From Streptomyces aureocirculatus (GTDB lineage: Bacteria > Actinomycetota > Actinomycetes > Streptomycetales > Streptomycetaceae), in assembly GCF_000720475.1 (NCBI RefSeq), contig NZ_JOAP01000033.1, positions 1 to 64,000 on the forward strand: a stretch of DNA of 64,000 nt, read 5' to 3'. The notes beneath the pieces were generated by a model. The model did not search any database. It was given only the letters and a program-made list of their open reading frames with translations, and was not told where the DNA came from. A program made the position numbers and the translations under genes. This document shows, piece by piece, positions 16,746-24,554 of the stretch (the stretch's first letter is position 1; the number at the start of each line of letters is the position of its first letter).

Positions 16746-16791
16746 CCTCAATCGCCGGACGGACTCTTTGGAGCCCCTCCGGCGATTGAGG
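16746..16791. terminator. Genus-type inverted repeat acting as bidirectional terminator
   Basis: CCTCAATCGCCGGA (16746-16759) pairs perfectly with 16778-16791 around an 18-base loop. This is a two-armed copy of the common Streptomyces cctcaa-cgccgga repeat, placed after the exporter operon. Confidence 0.7.
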
Positions 16792-16883
16792 AGCGGGGTC
16801 TGGGGCGGAGCCCCAGTTTCGGGAAGGGGCGGGACCGGGGCGCACCGCGAGGACCACCCACCCCCGCCCCGGAGAATCCGGAC

Positions 16884-16914
16884 TTGCACCTCACGCGGCG
16901 TGAGGACCCAGGCT
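16884..16914 (+). promoter_or_regulatory. tipA-type promoter, 19-bp spacer
   Basis: TTGCAC (16884-16889) and CAGGCT (16909-16914) are 19 bp apart. The inverted repeat CCTCACG-CGG-CGTGAGG (16889-16905) fills the spacer. This closely follows the thiostrepton-inducible ptipA of S. lividans, including the TTGCACCTCACG start. AAGGAGAGGG before ATG 16951 supplies the ribosome site. Confidence 0.88.
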
Positions 16915-16950
16915 GAGGCGCGTACCGAACAAGGAGAGGGCGGAAGAGCC

Positions 16951-17130
16951 ATGAGCTACTCCGTGGGACAGGTCGCCGGCTTCGCCGGGATCACGGTGCG
17001 CACCCTGCACCACTACGACGAGATCGGCCTGCTCGCACCGAGCGACCGCAGCCACGCGGGCCACCGCCGCTACGGCGACGGGGACCTGGACCGGCTGCAG
17101 CAGGTCCCTACCGCTGACTTATGGTCCTGA
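16951..17130 (+). pseudogene. tipA: tipA 5' fragment: MerR DNA-binding domain only
   Basis: The first 51 codons match TipA (MSYSVGQVAGFAGITVRTLH, then SHAGHRRYGDGDLDRLQQ), covering the winged helix-turn-helix. After codon 51 (17103) the homology breaks, and eight foreign codons lead to a TGA at 17128. TipA should continue with ILFYREL-type residues, a dimerisation coiled coil and the TipAS thiopeptide-binding domain (about 250 residues in all). The remaining tipA codons are found 4 kb away at 21155. If translated, this 59-residue product could bind DNA only weakly, as it lacks the dimer helix. Confidence 0.92.
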
Positions 17131-17296
17131 CCTGCGTATATACGCCACCCGCCAGGGGCTGAGGGCACTTTGAGGGCACACCGGAGCCGAGAACGGCCTC
17201 GACGGCGTCCCGCGTGGTGTCCTCCTGGTTGGGCCAAAGGTGCGTGTACGTGTCGAGCGTGATGGGCGGCTTCGAGTGCCCGAGCCGCTTCTGAGG
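17108..17296 (-). pseudogene. Tyrosine integrase, C-terminal remnant
   Basis: Translated on the minus strand, the last ~62 codons read QKRLGHSKPPITLDTYTHLW and then PNQEDTTRDAVEAVLG. This is the box-II end of actinomycete tyrosine integrases, with the His-xx-x-Arg partner helix lost and the nucleophile Tyr kept (LDTYTHL). The frame upstream of QKRLGHS has no integrase similarity and no start, so about 330 residues are gone. The TAG stop at 17108-17110 is within ten bases of the tipA junction, the normal place for an int gene next to its attachment site. The 170 bp before it (17297-17469) are GC-rich palindromes with no gene. Confidence 0.82.
17161..17180. repeat. Left-end direct repeats, integrase arm-site candidates
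   Basis: GAGGGCACTTT then GAGGGCACACC, an 11-bp period, within the last codons of the integrase remnant. They match the repeats at 21111-21130 near the other end. Confidence 0.6.
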
Positions 17297-17469
17297 TTGT
17301 GTCTCGCGCGCGGGCGCGCGCGTACCGCGCCCCACTGGCAATCGCGCCGAATCCATCGCGGGACGGCTCAGGTAACCGGTTCTTCCCCTTCCCGCGCGCG
17401 AGGGGAGGCGAGCCCCGCGACCGGTCGCTATGCCCCTCACGCGCGCGCGAGGAACGGCCCGTCCACTCC

Positions 17470-18276
17470 TCATGCCTTGATCGGCCCGCGATAGGTGGCC
17501 CATGACCGCGCGGCAGTCGTGAGCGCGGCTCGGTGCGGTAGTGGGTCTGTGCGCTCCATGCTTTCCCACGCGACAAGTACGGCGTGCGCGAACGTGCCGA
17601 CATCGGACGGGTCGGCATGACGGTACGCGGGCACCTGTCGGGCGACGGCCTCGGCCTGCTCCGGCGAGTGGCCGGACGAGATGAGGCGCAGCACGGCGAA
17701 CGCCGTGTCGGCCCACGCGGGCGCAGGACAGGCAAGTGCCCAGTCCAAGAGGCGCAGACGGCCGTCGGCAGAGATCAGCATGTTCAGCGGGGACATGTCC
17801 GTATGGCTCAGGGAGCGTCCTTGCAGCCCGGTCGGAACGCCGTCGGGCAGGAAGTCGGCCCACCGTGTGTGAAGCGGCTTCTTCCGCAAGGTCTCAGGCC
17901 ATGGCACCTCGGACACGGCGGTGAGCGTGCGGACGAGGGAGCCGACGTCAGGCGAACCAGGGGCAAGGTCCGAGTGTCGGCCGTCGACGTACTCGTATCC
18001 GACGAGCAGCCACCCATCCGCCTCGACTTCCCACAGCAGTCGAGGGGCGAGCGGAGCGTGCCGCGTCACCTGCGCCTCGTGCCGGTACACCCACGCCGAC
18101 GGGTCATCGAGCTGCGTGCCCTTGACGAACAGGCGCCCCGAGCGGGCATGCACCGTGCAGGCGAGGCGGGACATCACCCCGTGGCTGGCCGTCTCGGCCC
18201 GCTGTACCTGTCCCGCGTGGCGCTCGACGACACGCTGTACGGCAGCCGGTAGGTCATGCCATGAGATGCGCTCCAC
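17470..18276 (-). CDS. Aminoglycoside-phosphotransferase-like kinase
   Basis: 268 residues from GTG 18276 (GGGGGGAA upstream); a longer ATG start at 18345 is possible. Kinase-fold residues are in order: Lys in LFVKG (about residue 52), Glu in the next helix (RHEAQV, about 67), hinge WLLVGYEYVDG, catalytic loop LSHTDMSPLNMLI with His158, Asp160 and Asn165, and metal Asp in LLDWALA (178). All catalytic positions are intact, so it should be an active phosphotransferase for a small molecule or perhaps a protein. Substrate unknown. It is the last cargo gene before the integrase remnant. Confidence 0.85.
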   Translation of the reverse strand: MERISWHDLPAAVQRVVERHAGQVQRAETASHGVMSRLACTVHARSGRLFVKGTQLDDPSAWVYRHEAQVTRHAPLAPRLLWEVEADGWLLVGYEYVDGRHSDLAPGSPDVGSLVRTLTAVSEVPWPETLRKKPLHTRWADFLPDGVPTGLQGRSLSHTDMSPLNMLISADGRLRLLDWALACPAPAWADTAFAVLRLISSGHSPEQAEAVARQVPAYRHADPSDVGTFAHAVLVAWESMERTDPLPHRAALTTAARSWATYRGPIKA

Positions 18277-18379
18277 CCCGCGTTCCCCCCTTCGGTCGCG
18301 TCGGACAAACGGAGACCGGTCCCCGGCCCGGCCACAGAGTGGCACAGACCGGAGACCGGCACGGGGAAAGCGTCGAGCG

Positions 18380-18850
18380 TCAGACCTTCTTGGGGCTGTT
18401 CAGGCTGTCGCTGCAATTCGCGTGGCATTGCGAGCACTCCGCGAGGTCCAGCTCAGGCCAGAACTCCATGTCGAGTTCGTACCCGGCGAGCGTGATCGCG
18501 TCCACGGTTCGCTCGCGCAGCGTCTTGCCCCCGCCGTGCTCGTCCTTGTCGAGGAAACCCGGTTGGTGGTGCACGAACGAGCCGAACGTCTGCTCGCAGA
18601 AGTCCTGATACGCCTTGGTGTGGAGCAGGAAGGCGTGCCAGAAGTCATCCACCAGGGGCGAAGGGCTGAGCGGCTTGTCGCTGCGGGCGCTCGCCGCTAC
18701 GAATGCGAGCATCTGCCCAACTCCGCGGTCTGCCTTCTCCTCGGTCAGTTGGGGGAACCTGCCGCGCATGTTGGCGGAAAGGGTTGATCGCAGCTCGGCG
18801 CTGATCAGCCTCCGCGCGTCGATCGTTGCGCGCTCTTGGATGGTGGTCAT
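18380..18850 (-). CDS. Glycine-rich-domain-like (DUF1399-type) protein
   Basis: 156 residues from ATG 18850 with AAGGAGG well placed. The segment VDDFWHAFLLHTKAYQDFCE followed by FGSFVHHQPG resembles the repeat of plant and bacterial glycine-rich domain proteins (DUF1399): Asp-x-x-Trp-His, later Tyr, Phe-Cys and a His pair. The C-terminus has CSQCHANC, a possible metal site, and a polar tail. No membrane segment is present. Function unknown. The gene is separated from the kinase by about 100 bp and lies on the same strand. Confidence is in the gene rather than the family name. Confidence 0.75.
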   Translation of the reverse strand: MTTIQERATIDARRLISAELRSTLSANMRGRFPQLTEEKADRGVGQMLAFVAASARSDKPLSPSPLVDDFWHAFLLHTKAYQDFCEQTFGSFVHHQPGFLDKDEHGGGKTLRERTVDAITLAGYELDMEFWPELDLAECSQCHANCSDSLNSPKKV

Positions 18851-18988
18851 GTTCCTTGCCTCCTTGAGTCGGTGGTGCAACGGGCGTGGGTGGTAGCGAC
18901 CGCGGCCGGGCGCTCCGCCACGGTCCGCGGTATGACCCCGCCCGCCGGGGGCTGTCCGGTCACTCGGCGGGCGGGGAGTTCTATGCCG

Positions 18989-19177
18989 TCAGATGGACGG
19001 CGAGTCGGGCACGGAGTGCGCGGGGCCTGCCGCGTCCTGGCCGTCGAGGCTGTCGCTGATGAGGAAGCCGAGGCAGGAGAATCCTGCGGCCATCCCCAGG
19101 GCCCACAGCCACCCCAGGACGCGCCCCAAAGGGTCACAGCGAAGCGGTACGACTGCGGACGCGTGGCGCGCGTTCAC
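18989..19177 (-). CDS. Small single-pass membrane protein
   Basis: 62 residues with one clear hydrophobic segment (VLGWLWALGMAAGFSCLGFL, about residues 20-40) and short polar ends. Start GTG 19177 overlaps the stop of the gene upstream by four bases (GTGA), which argues that it is translated. No family recognised. Tiny membrane proteins of this kind occur in actinomycete conjugative elements (Spd type) and in some toxin-like modules; nothing here decides between them. Confidence 0.62.
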   Translation of the reverse strand: MNARHASAVVPLRCDPLGRVLGWLWALGMAAGFSCLGFLISDSLDGQDAAGPAHSVPDSPSI

Positions 19178-19614
19178 GACACTGCCTCGCGCTTCGCGTT
19201 GCGCTGATCGATGATGCGCCCGATCTGACAGGCGCAGACCTCCATCTGATCAGGGGTGAGGATGAGCGTCGTCTCACTTGCCCCGCCGTCCTCGAAGTGA
19301 ACTTGCACAGGCAGGGAGCCTTGTTGCGCACGAGGGTCGTAGACCGCGTCCCGCCGTATCGGCGTGATGTGGGTGACCTGAGCAGGCACCGGCCGCAGAG
19401 TCGTGCCGTCGGCGGGGGCGGACCAATCGTCACCGCCGCCCGGCGGGCGCAGGTGGTAGGTCCGCCGCCCCTCGCCGGGCAGGGCGACGACGACACCGAC
19501 CCTGCCGTCTCGGGCGGTGTCTCGGGCGAGGTCTCCGAGCTGTGGGTGGAAGGGGGCCGCTGTGCCTAACTCTCCGCCCTGGGAAGGGAGATGAGGTGCT
19601 GGTCGTGGCGTCAT
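19174..19614 (-). CDS. Conserved hypothetical cargo protein
   Basis: 146 residues, not recognised. The first half is rich in Gly, Arg and Pro. The second half is predicted beta/alpha (QVHFEDGGASETTLILTPDQ then MEVCACQIGRIIDQRNAK) and ends in an amphipathic helix with CxC. Such Thr-rich strand plus terminal helix proteins are common beside XRE regulators in Streptomyces integrative elements. The start at ATG 19614 is only 57 bp after the XRE gene, and its stop overlaps the small membrane gene, so XRE to here is likely one operon. Confidence 0.68.
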   Translation of the reverse strand: MTPRPAPHLPSQGGELGTAAPFHPQLGDLARDTARDGRVGVVVALPGEGRRTYHLRPPGGGDDWSAPADGTTLRPVPAQVTHITPIRRDAVYDPRAQQGSLPVQVHFEDGGASETTLILTPDQMEVCACQIGRIIDQRNAKREAVS

Positions 19615-19670
19615 GCCATCGACGCTAGGAGGACGTCAGGGGCTCAATATGAGGGCGAGGAATATGACCC

Positions 19671-20900
19671 TCATCCGTCCAGGTGGAAGCGATCGGACAT
19701 GCGGCGCAGCTTCTCGCGCGTGGCGGCGCGCTCGGCGTAGACGATGCTCCGGAGCGTCGCGCGGGCGATGGGGTGGTTGCGTACGAGCTGCGGAGCGATC
19801 CGCTCGGCCCTCTCCAGTTCGACGAGCGCCTTGTCCCGGCTGCCGTCCCACAACCACGCCCGGGCGAGGTCCATGTGGTGGTGCCCCTGGCGGGAGTTGG
19901 GCAGAGCGGCGACCAACGCGGGACTGGTGCGGCGGTTTATGGCGAGCGCCTTGGTCTGCTCGCCCGTCTCCAGGGCGACGCTGATCGCGTGAATCTGTAC
20001 GTTGCCCTGGGAGAACGTCAGCGAATGACGGTCGTAGACCGGTGGCCCTTGGCGCTCGCCCATGCGGTCGGCGGCGGCGCGGGCATGCCCGATCCGTTCC
20101 TCGGCTTCGGCTACGCGGTTCCCACGTGCGGCAGAGACCGCAGCGCGTAGCTGTAGTGATCCCCAGGCGCGCACCGCGAGCGGTTCGCCGCTGTCATAAC
20201 CGTCCTGCACGCTGTTGAGCGCCCGGTCCGACAGGCTCAGCGCGTCGGACCAATCGGCGGTGGCCCACATGTCCCACACGCGCATCCAGTCGGCTACGGC
20301 GGGCATCACCGCGTCGCCGGACAGCCGGGCGGACCACGCGGCCCGCTCGCAAGCCATGGCGATCAGCTCGGGATGTCCGAGCGCGTGCGCGGCGGTGTGG
20401 GCGAACTTGCAGCACACCGCGTACACCGCGTACGCCTCTTCGCGCTCGTGACCCGTAGCGACCTCGGCGAGCGCGCGGGTCTCGCGCAGCAGATCGGGCA
20501 GGACGCGCAGGATCGCGACGTTCGCCGCTGCGTCCCGCAAGCGGTGCAACCGCGTCATCTCGCGCCACAAGGCGGCCGACGGGCGCGGCGTGCCGTCATA
20601 TACGGGGGTGAGGTCATAGCGCCGCAGCTCTCTCATGATCGAGGACGCGGCGACCTGCCACTGATTCTCGCTCGGGCTGCTCGTGTACGGCCGTCCGATC
20701 AGGTCGTTGGGATGTACGTGCAGCTCGGCGGCAATCGCGTTGAGCAGCCCCACGCGGTCTATCTCGATCTGCCCGCACTCCATCTTGGACACCCACCCCT
20801 GACTCTTCCCCAGGGCTGCGGCGAGGTCCGCCTGCGGCATCCCGAGGCGCAGGCGCGCCCGGCGTACGCGACGGCCGATCTCTTCGGCTTCCTCCAGCAT
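19671..20900 (-). CDS. XRE-family regulator with TPR-like C-terminal domain
   Basis: 409 residues. The helix-turn-helix at residues about 8-65 reads EIGRRVRRARLRLGMPQADL and KSQGWVSKMECGQIEIDRVG. The rest is all helical, with repeated Ala-rich hairpins (CKFAHTAAHALGHPELIAMA, RAWGSLQLRAAVSAARGNRV, LARAWLWDGSRDKALVELER) of TPR type. Regulators of this plan bind peptides or partner proteins through the TPR domain. It is first in the cargo transcription unit and would control it. The 250 bp upstream hold its promoter and the right-end repeats. Confidence 0.88.
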   Translation of the reverse strand: MLEEAEEIGRRVRRARLRLGMPQADLAAALGKSQGWVSKMECGQIEIDRVGLLNAIAAELHVHPNDLIGRPYTSSPSENQWQVAASSIMRELRRYDLTPVYDGTPRPSAALWREMTRLHRLRDAAANVAILRVLPDLLRETRALAEVATGHEREEAYAVYAVCCKFAHTAAHALGHPELIAMACERAAWSARLSGDAVMPAVADWMRVWDMWATADWSDALSLSDRALNSVQDGYDSGEPLAVRAWGSLQLRAAVSAARGNRVAEAEERIGHARAAADRMGERQGPPVYDRHSLTFSQGNVQIHAISVALETGEQTKALAINRRTSPALVAALPNSRQGHHHMDLARAWLWDGSRDKALVELERAERIAPQLVRNHPIARATLRSIVYAERAATREKLRRMSDRFHLDG

Positions 20901-21100
20901 CAGCTCACCCCCAAGACTGCGGCGGGGCTGCTGGGCTCATGCGGTCGGCAGGGCATCAGGGCTCCATCCGTTCGGGCCTGTCCATTCAGAACGGTACCCA
21001 TCCCTGTGTGGGCCGCAGGGGCTGTCGCGCTCTCTCTCGCTCGGCCGAGACCCGGGCGGGGCCGTCGGCGTGGTGCACCCATGAAAGCCACGGGCACGCT

Positions 21101-21132
21101 CTTGTGCCCCGAGGGCACACTCAGGGCACAAG
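21101..21132. repeat. Right-end repeats of the tipA element
   Basis: GAGGGCACACT then CAGGGCACAAG has the same 11-bp period as the left-end copies. CTTGTGCCC (21101-21109) is the perfect complement of GGGCACAAG (21124-21132). They are plausible attachment-arm sequences. The rest of 20901-21154 holds the XRE promoter region and no gene. Confidence 0.6.
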
Positions 21133-21154
21133 GACCGGGAAGGGCCCGGAAAAC

Positions 21155-21436
21155 GTCCCCCTCGACGAGGTCGCGACCCTGCTCGACGACCCGGACGCGG
21201 ACCCGCGCGCGCATCTGCGCCGCCAGCACGAGCTGCTGTCCGCCCGCATCGTCAAGCTCCAGCAGATGGTCACGGCCGTCGAGACCGCCATGGAGGCGCA
21301 ACGCATGGGCATCAACCTCACCCCCGAGGAGAAGTTCGAGGTGTTCGGGGACTTCGACCCGGACCAGCACGCCGAGGAGGTGGAGCGCCGCTGGGGCGAC
21401 ACGGAGGCGTACGCGGAGTCGCAGCGCCGCACCGCC
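21155..21436 (+). pseudogene. tipA: tipA 3' piece: dimer helix and start of TipAS, truncated
   Basis: The frame reads PLDEVATLLDDPDADPRAHL, then RRQHELLSARIVKLQQMVTA, then MGINLTPEEKFEVFGDFDP, and continues to about codon RTA at 21436. This is TipA from just after the DNA-binding domain into the first ~45 residues of TipAS. The internal ATG at 21305 corresponds to the known TipAS start. After 21436 the similarity stops, about 100 residues early. The thiopeptide-binding pocket and its cysteine are therefore lost, a second lesion independent of the insertion. Confidence 0.88.
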
Positions 21437-21603
21437 TGGGGCTATAAGGACCAGGGGACCAGGGGGCCCGAGGTCAGGACTTGCCCTGGAACCTGTCCGT
21501 GTCACCTGGCGTTGGTAACTTGGGGCGGCGACCGCTGTCATCACATCGCACGGCCGCCCCCGAAGCCCGCCGCACTTCCTCACACCCACAGGAGCCCGGA
21601 ACC

Positions 21604-22851
21604 GTGACGACGCTTGCGCTCGGACCAAGCTGGCTAGATCCGGACTACCTGCTGAACCAGTTCGGCCTCTGGGGCCTGCTCCTGATCGTCTTCGCCGAGT
21701 CGGGCCTGCTCATCGGCTTCTTCCTGCCCGGTGACTCGCTCCTGTTCACCACCGGCCTGCTGATCACGACGAACAAGCTGGACACCCCGCTGTGGCTGAC
21801 CTGCATCCTGATCTGCATCGCCGCGATCGCCGGTGACCAGGCCGGATATCTCTTCGGCAAGAAGGTCGGACCCTCCCTGTTCAACCGCCCGGACTCCAAG
21901 CTCTTCAAGCAGGAGAACGTGGTCAAGGCCCATGAGTTCTTCGAGAAGCACGGCCCGAAGTCCCTGGTCCTGGCCCGCTTCGTGCCGATCGTGCGGACGT
22001 TCACGCCGATCATCGCGGGCGTCAGCGGCATGCGGTACCGCTCGTTCATCACGTTCAACATCATCGGCGGCGTCCTGTGGGGCGCGGGCGTCACGCTGCT
22101 CGGCGCCTGGCTCGGCAAGCACGAGTTCGTCCACAAGAACATCGAGGCGATCCTGATCCTGATCGTCCTGATCTCGGTGGTGCCGATCATCATCGAGTTC
22201 CTGCGGGCCCGAGGCAAGGGCAAGAAGGGGGCCGCCCAGTCCCCGGACCAGACCTCCGCGGGCCAGGCCTCCCAGGCCTCGGCCCAGGAGGACGACTCCG
22301 CGGACGGTCAGCAGTACCGGACCCAGGAGCCGCAGTACCCGTACCAGGGCGGCTACTCCCAGCAGTACGAGGGCCAGCCCCAGCACCCCCACCAGCCCCA
22401 GTACCCGGGTGGGCAGCAGTACCAGGGCGGTCAGTACGGCGACCAGCAGAACCAGGGGCAGTACGGCGACCAGCAGAACCAGGGGCAGTACGGCAACCAG
22501 CAGTACCAGAGCCAGTACGGCAACCAGCAGTACCAAGGGCAGTACGGCGGCCAGCAGCCGTACGGAAACGACCAGCAGCAGTACGGCGGCGATCAGCAGT
22601 ACGGCGGCCAGCAGCAGCAGTACGGCGGCGGTCAGTACCAGGCGCAGCAGCCCCAGCACCCGGACGAGCAGGGCCAGTACCCCGACCAGCAGACCCAGTT
22701 CCTGGGACAGCAGCCCCTGTACCCGGACCCCCACCAGGCCCCGGACCACCAGACCCCGGATCACGAGGCCCCGGACCACCAGACCCAGTACCTGCGGCGG
22801 CAGCCCCCGGCCCCCGACGACTCCGAGCAGCACAACCAGAACAGGTACTGA
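21604..22851 (+). CDS. DedA-family membrane protein with Gln/Tyr-rich tail
   Basis: 415 residues from GTG 21604. The first ~215 residues are a full DedA protein (FAESGLLIGFFLPGDSLLFT, GDQAGYLFGKKVGP, LARFVPIVRTFTPIIAGVSG with the essential Arg residues), a family of undecaprenyl-phosphate and phospholipid flippases. The remaining ~200 residues are low complexity, with QQYQGQYG-type units rich in Gln, Tyr, Gly and Pro, predicted disordered and cytoplasmic. The basic RARGKGKKG turn joins the two. The gene stands alone between the tipA remnant and the convergent ThrE-like gene. Confidence 0.92.
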   Translation: MTTLALGPSWLDPDYLLNQFGLWGLLLIVFAESGLLIGFFLPGDSLLFTTGLLITTNKLDTPLWLTCILICIAAIAGDQAGYLFGKKVGPSLFNRPDSKLFKQENVVKAHEFFEKHGPKSLVLARFVPIVRTFTPIIAGVSGMRYRSFITFNIIGGVLWGAGVTLLGAWLGKHEFVHKNIEAILILIVLISVVPIIIEFLRARGKGKKGAAQSPDQTSAGQASQASAQEDDSADGQQYRTQEPQYPYQGGYSQQYEGQPQHPHQPQYPGGQQYQGGQYGDQQNQGQYGDQQNQGQYGNQQYQSQYGNQQYQGQYGGQQPYGNDQQQYGGDQQYGGQQQQYGGGQYQAQQPQHPDEQGQYPDQQTQFLGQQPLYPDPHQAPDHQTPDHEAPDHQTQYLRRQPPAPDDSEQHNQNRY

Positions 22852-22876
22852 CCGGAGCCGTACCGAGCCGTACGGG

Positions 22877-24532
22877 TTAGAAGCCGCGCGTCCGCTTGGC
22901 CGCGCGGCGCCCCCGCTGGTCCTGCGCCGCCGGGGCCTTGAGGAAGAGACGGGACAGCTCCCCGCCGAGGTTCACGCCGATCGCGATGGCCAGGGCGAGC
23001 GCCGCCGCCTTGGAGAGCGAGGCGAGGCCCGGGTTCAGGTTGTTGCGGGCGATCTCAAGAAGTCCGAAGTACGTCGCGCTACCGGGAAGCAGCGGCCCGA
23101 TCGCCGCCGTCACGAACGGCAGCGCGGAAGCGAACCGGTAGCGCGAGAGCAACTGCCCGAACAGGCCCACGAGCCCTGCCGCGACCGCCGTGGCCGCCAC
23201 CGGCGAGATGTCCCCGGCCCGCGCGAGCGCACCGTAGACCACCCAGGCGACCCCGCCGTTCAGGGTGACGAGCAGCACGGTTGAACGTTCCTGCTGAAGC
23301 AGGATCGCGAAGGCGAGGCTCAGTGCCATGGACGCGGCGATCTGGATCCAGGGCCGGTCGCTGGTGTGGATCGACGTCTCCGGGTTGAGGCCCGCGTCGA
23401 GGGTCACGCCGAGATAGAGCACCATCAGGACGCCGCAGACGATGCCGACGATCAGATACCCGACTTCCAGGAGCCGGGCGGCCGCGGTGATGTAGTAGCC
23501 GGTCAGACCGTCCTGGACGCCCGCGACGAGCGCCCGCCCCGGAATCAGCGCGAACAGCCCACCGGTGATCACCGCGGACGCCTTCACGTCCGGCATGTCG
23601 AGCAGACTGATCGCCACGCCCATGGCGGCGGGCGGCATCGCCGCGACCACGAACTGGTAGAACTCCGGCAGACCGCGCCCGGCGCACAGCCACGCGAGCC
23701 GGTCGCCCAGCATCGCGCCAAGGGCGGCCGCGACGAACACGAGCACGTCACCGCCGACGAGGACGGACGCCGAACCGGCGAGCAGCCCGGCCGCGGCCGT
23801 CAGGGCCCAGCCCGGGTAGGGGTGCCGGTTGCGGCGCACCTCGGCGAGGCGCCGGTAGGCCTCCTCCAGGGAGACCTCGACGTCCTCGGAGCTGATGTCG
23901 TCCACGAGCTGGTAGACGGCCGCGAGACGCGTGTAGTCCGTGCCGCGGCGGCGGACCGTCCGCGACGCCGTCACCGGGTCGTCGACAAGGGACGGCTGGT
24001 ACGAGATGGCGATCAGCGTGAACGTGACGTTCGGCTCGCAGCGGTCGAGGCCGTAGGAGTGCGTGACGGCGAACATCGCCGCCTCCACGTCCTCCGCGCC
24101 CTCGCCGCCGGCCAGGAGCAGCTCCCCGATGCGCAGCGTCAGGTCCAGGACGCGCGGTACGGCGCGCCCCTCGTCGTCCTCCCGCTTCTGCGTCGGCTCC
24201 GGTGCCGGGCGCTCGGCCACCGGGGTGCGCAGCATCGTACGCATCCGGTCCTGCCAGGGCGCCTCCTTCGTCAGCCGGACGATGGGCACCCCGCCGGGCG
24301 GCGTGAAGGCGGGCGGCTGCTGCCGGGCGTCGTAGGTCTGCGGCGGGGTGAACGCCGACGACTCGTTGTCCTCGGGCACCTGCGGGATCCTGAGGCCCGT
24401 CGGGATCGTGAACTCGGAGGACGGATGGTCTTCCTCGGCCTCGGCCGTCTGGTCGACGCCGCCCACCGGGGCGAAGGCGCTGTGCGCCTCGTCCGACTGC
24501 GGCTTGCGGTCTTCCTCCTCCGGTTCAGCCAC
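22877..24532 (-). CDS. ThrE-like threonine/serine exporter family protein
   Basis: 551 residues from GTG 24532 (GAGG upstream). A polar, disordered N-terminus of ~180 residues is followed by the DUF1212 domain (RVLDLTLRIGELLLAGGEGA, VTFTLIAISYQPSL) and about ten membrane segments with the second DUF3815-like half fused (GPLLPGSATYFGLLEIARNN). This is the fused form of the ThrE exporter of Corynebacterium. Transport of threonine or serine is the family role; the substrate is not proven here. It is convergent with dedA. Tandem ACGTACGT repeats lie just upstream. Confidence 0.88.
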   Translation of the reverse strand: MAEPEEEDRKPQSDEAHSAFAPVGGVDQTAEAEEDHPSSEFTIPTGLRIPQVPEDNESSAFTPPQTYDARQQPPAFTPPGGVPIVRLTKEAPWQDRMRTMLRTPVAERPAPEPTQKREDDEGRAVPRVLDLTLRIGELLLAGGEGAEDVEAAMFAVTHSYGLDRCEPNVTFTLIAISYQPSLVDDPVTASRTVRRRGTDYTRLAAVYQLVDDISSEDVEVSLEEAYRRLAEVRRNRHPYPGWALTAAAGLLAGSASVLVGGDVLVFVAAALGAMLGDRLAWLCAGRGLPEFYQFVVAAMPPAAMGVAISLLDMPDVKASAVITGGLFALIPGRALVAGVQDGLTGYYITAAARLLEVGYLIVGIVCGVLMVLYLGVTLDAGLNPETSIHTSDRPWIQIAASMALSLAFAILLQQERSTVLLVTLNGGVAWVVYGALARAGDISPVAATAVAAGLVGLFGQLLSRYRFASALPFVTAAIGPLLPGSATYFGLLEIARNNLNPGLASLSKAAALALAIAIGVNLGGELSRLFLKAPAAQDQRGRRAAKRTRGF

Positions 24533-24554
24533 CGGTGATGCCTCGCTCCTATGT

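Larger units (their letters stand above)
17104..21154. mobile_element. Degenerate integrative element inserted in tipA
   Basis: Sequence between the two tipA pieces. It holds an integrase remnant at the left end, pointing out toward the left junction, and five cargo genes on the minus strand. Similar GAGGGCAC repeats with an 11-bp period lie near both ends (17161-17180 and 21111-21130). No replication, transfer (FtsK/TraB) or excision gene is visible, and the integrase is truncated, so the element should be fixed in place. Nine tipA codons are missing at the junction, so the insertion has suffered a small deletion or the boundaries have decayed. Integration inside a protein gene rather than a tRNA is unusual for actinomycete elements of this kind. 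Confidence 0.8.

Noticed and set aside
17090..17120. tRNA attachment site at the element's left end
   Set aside because: No tRNA sequence is present; the junction is inside the tipA coding frame.
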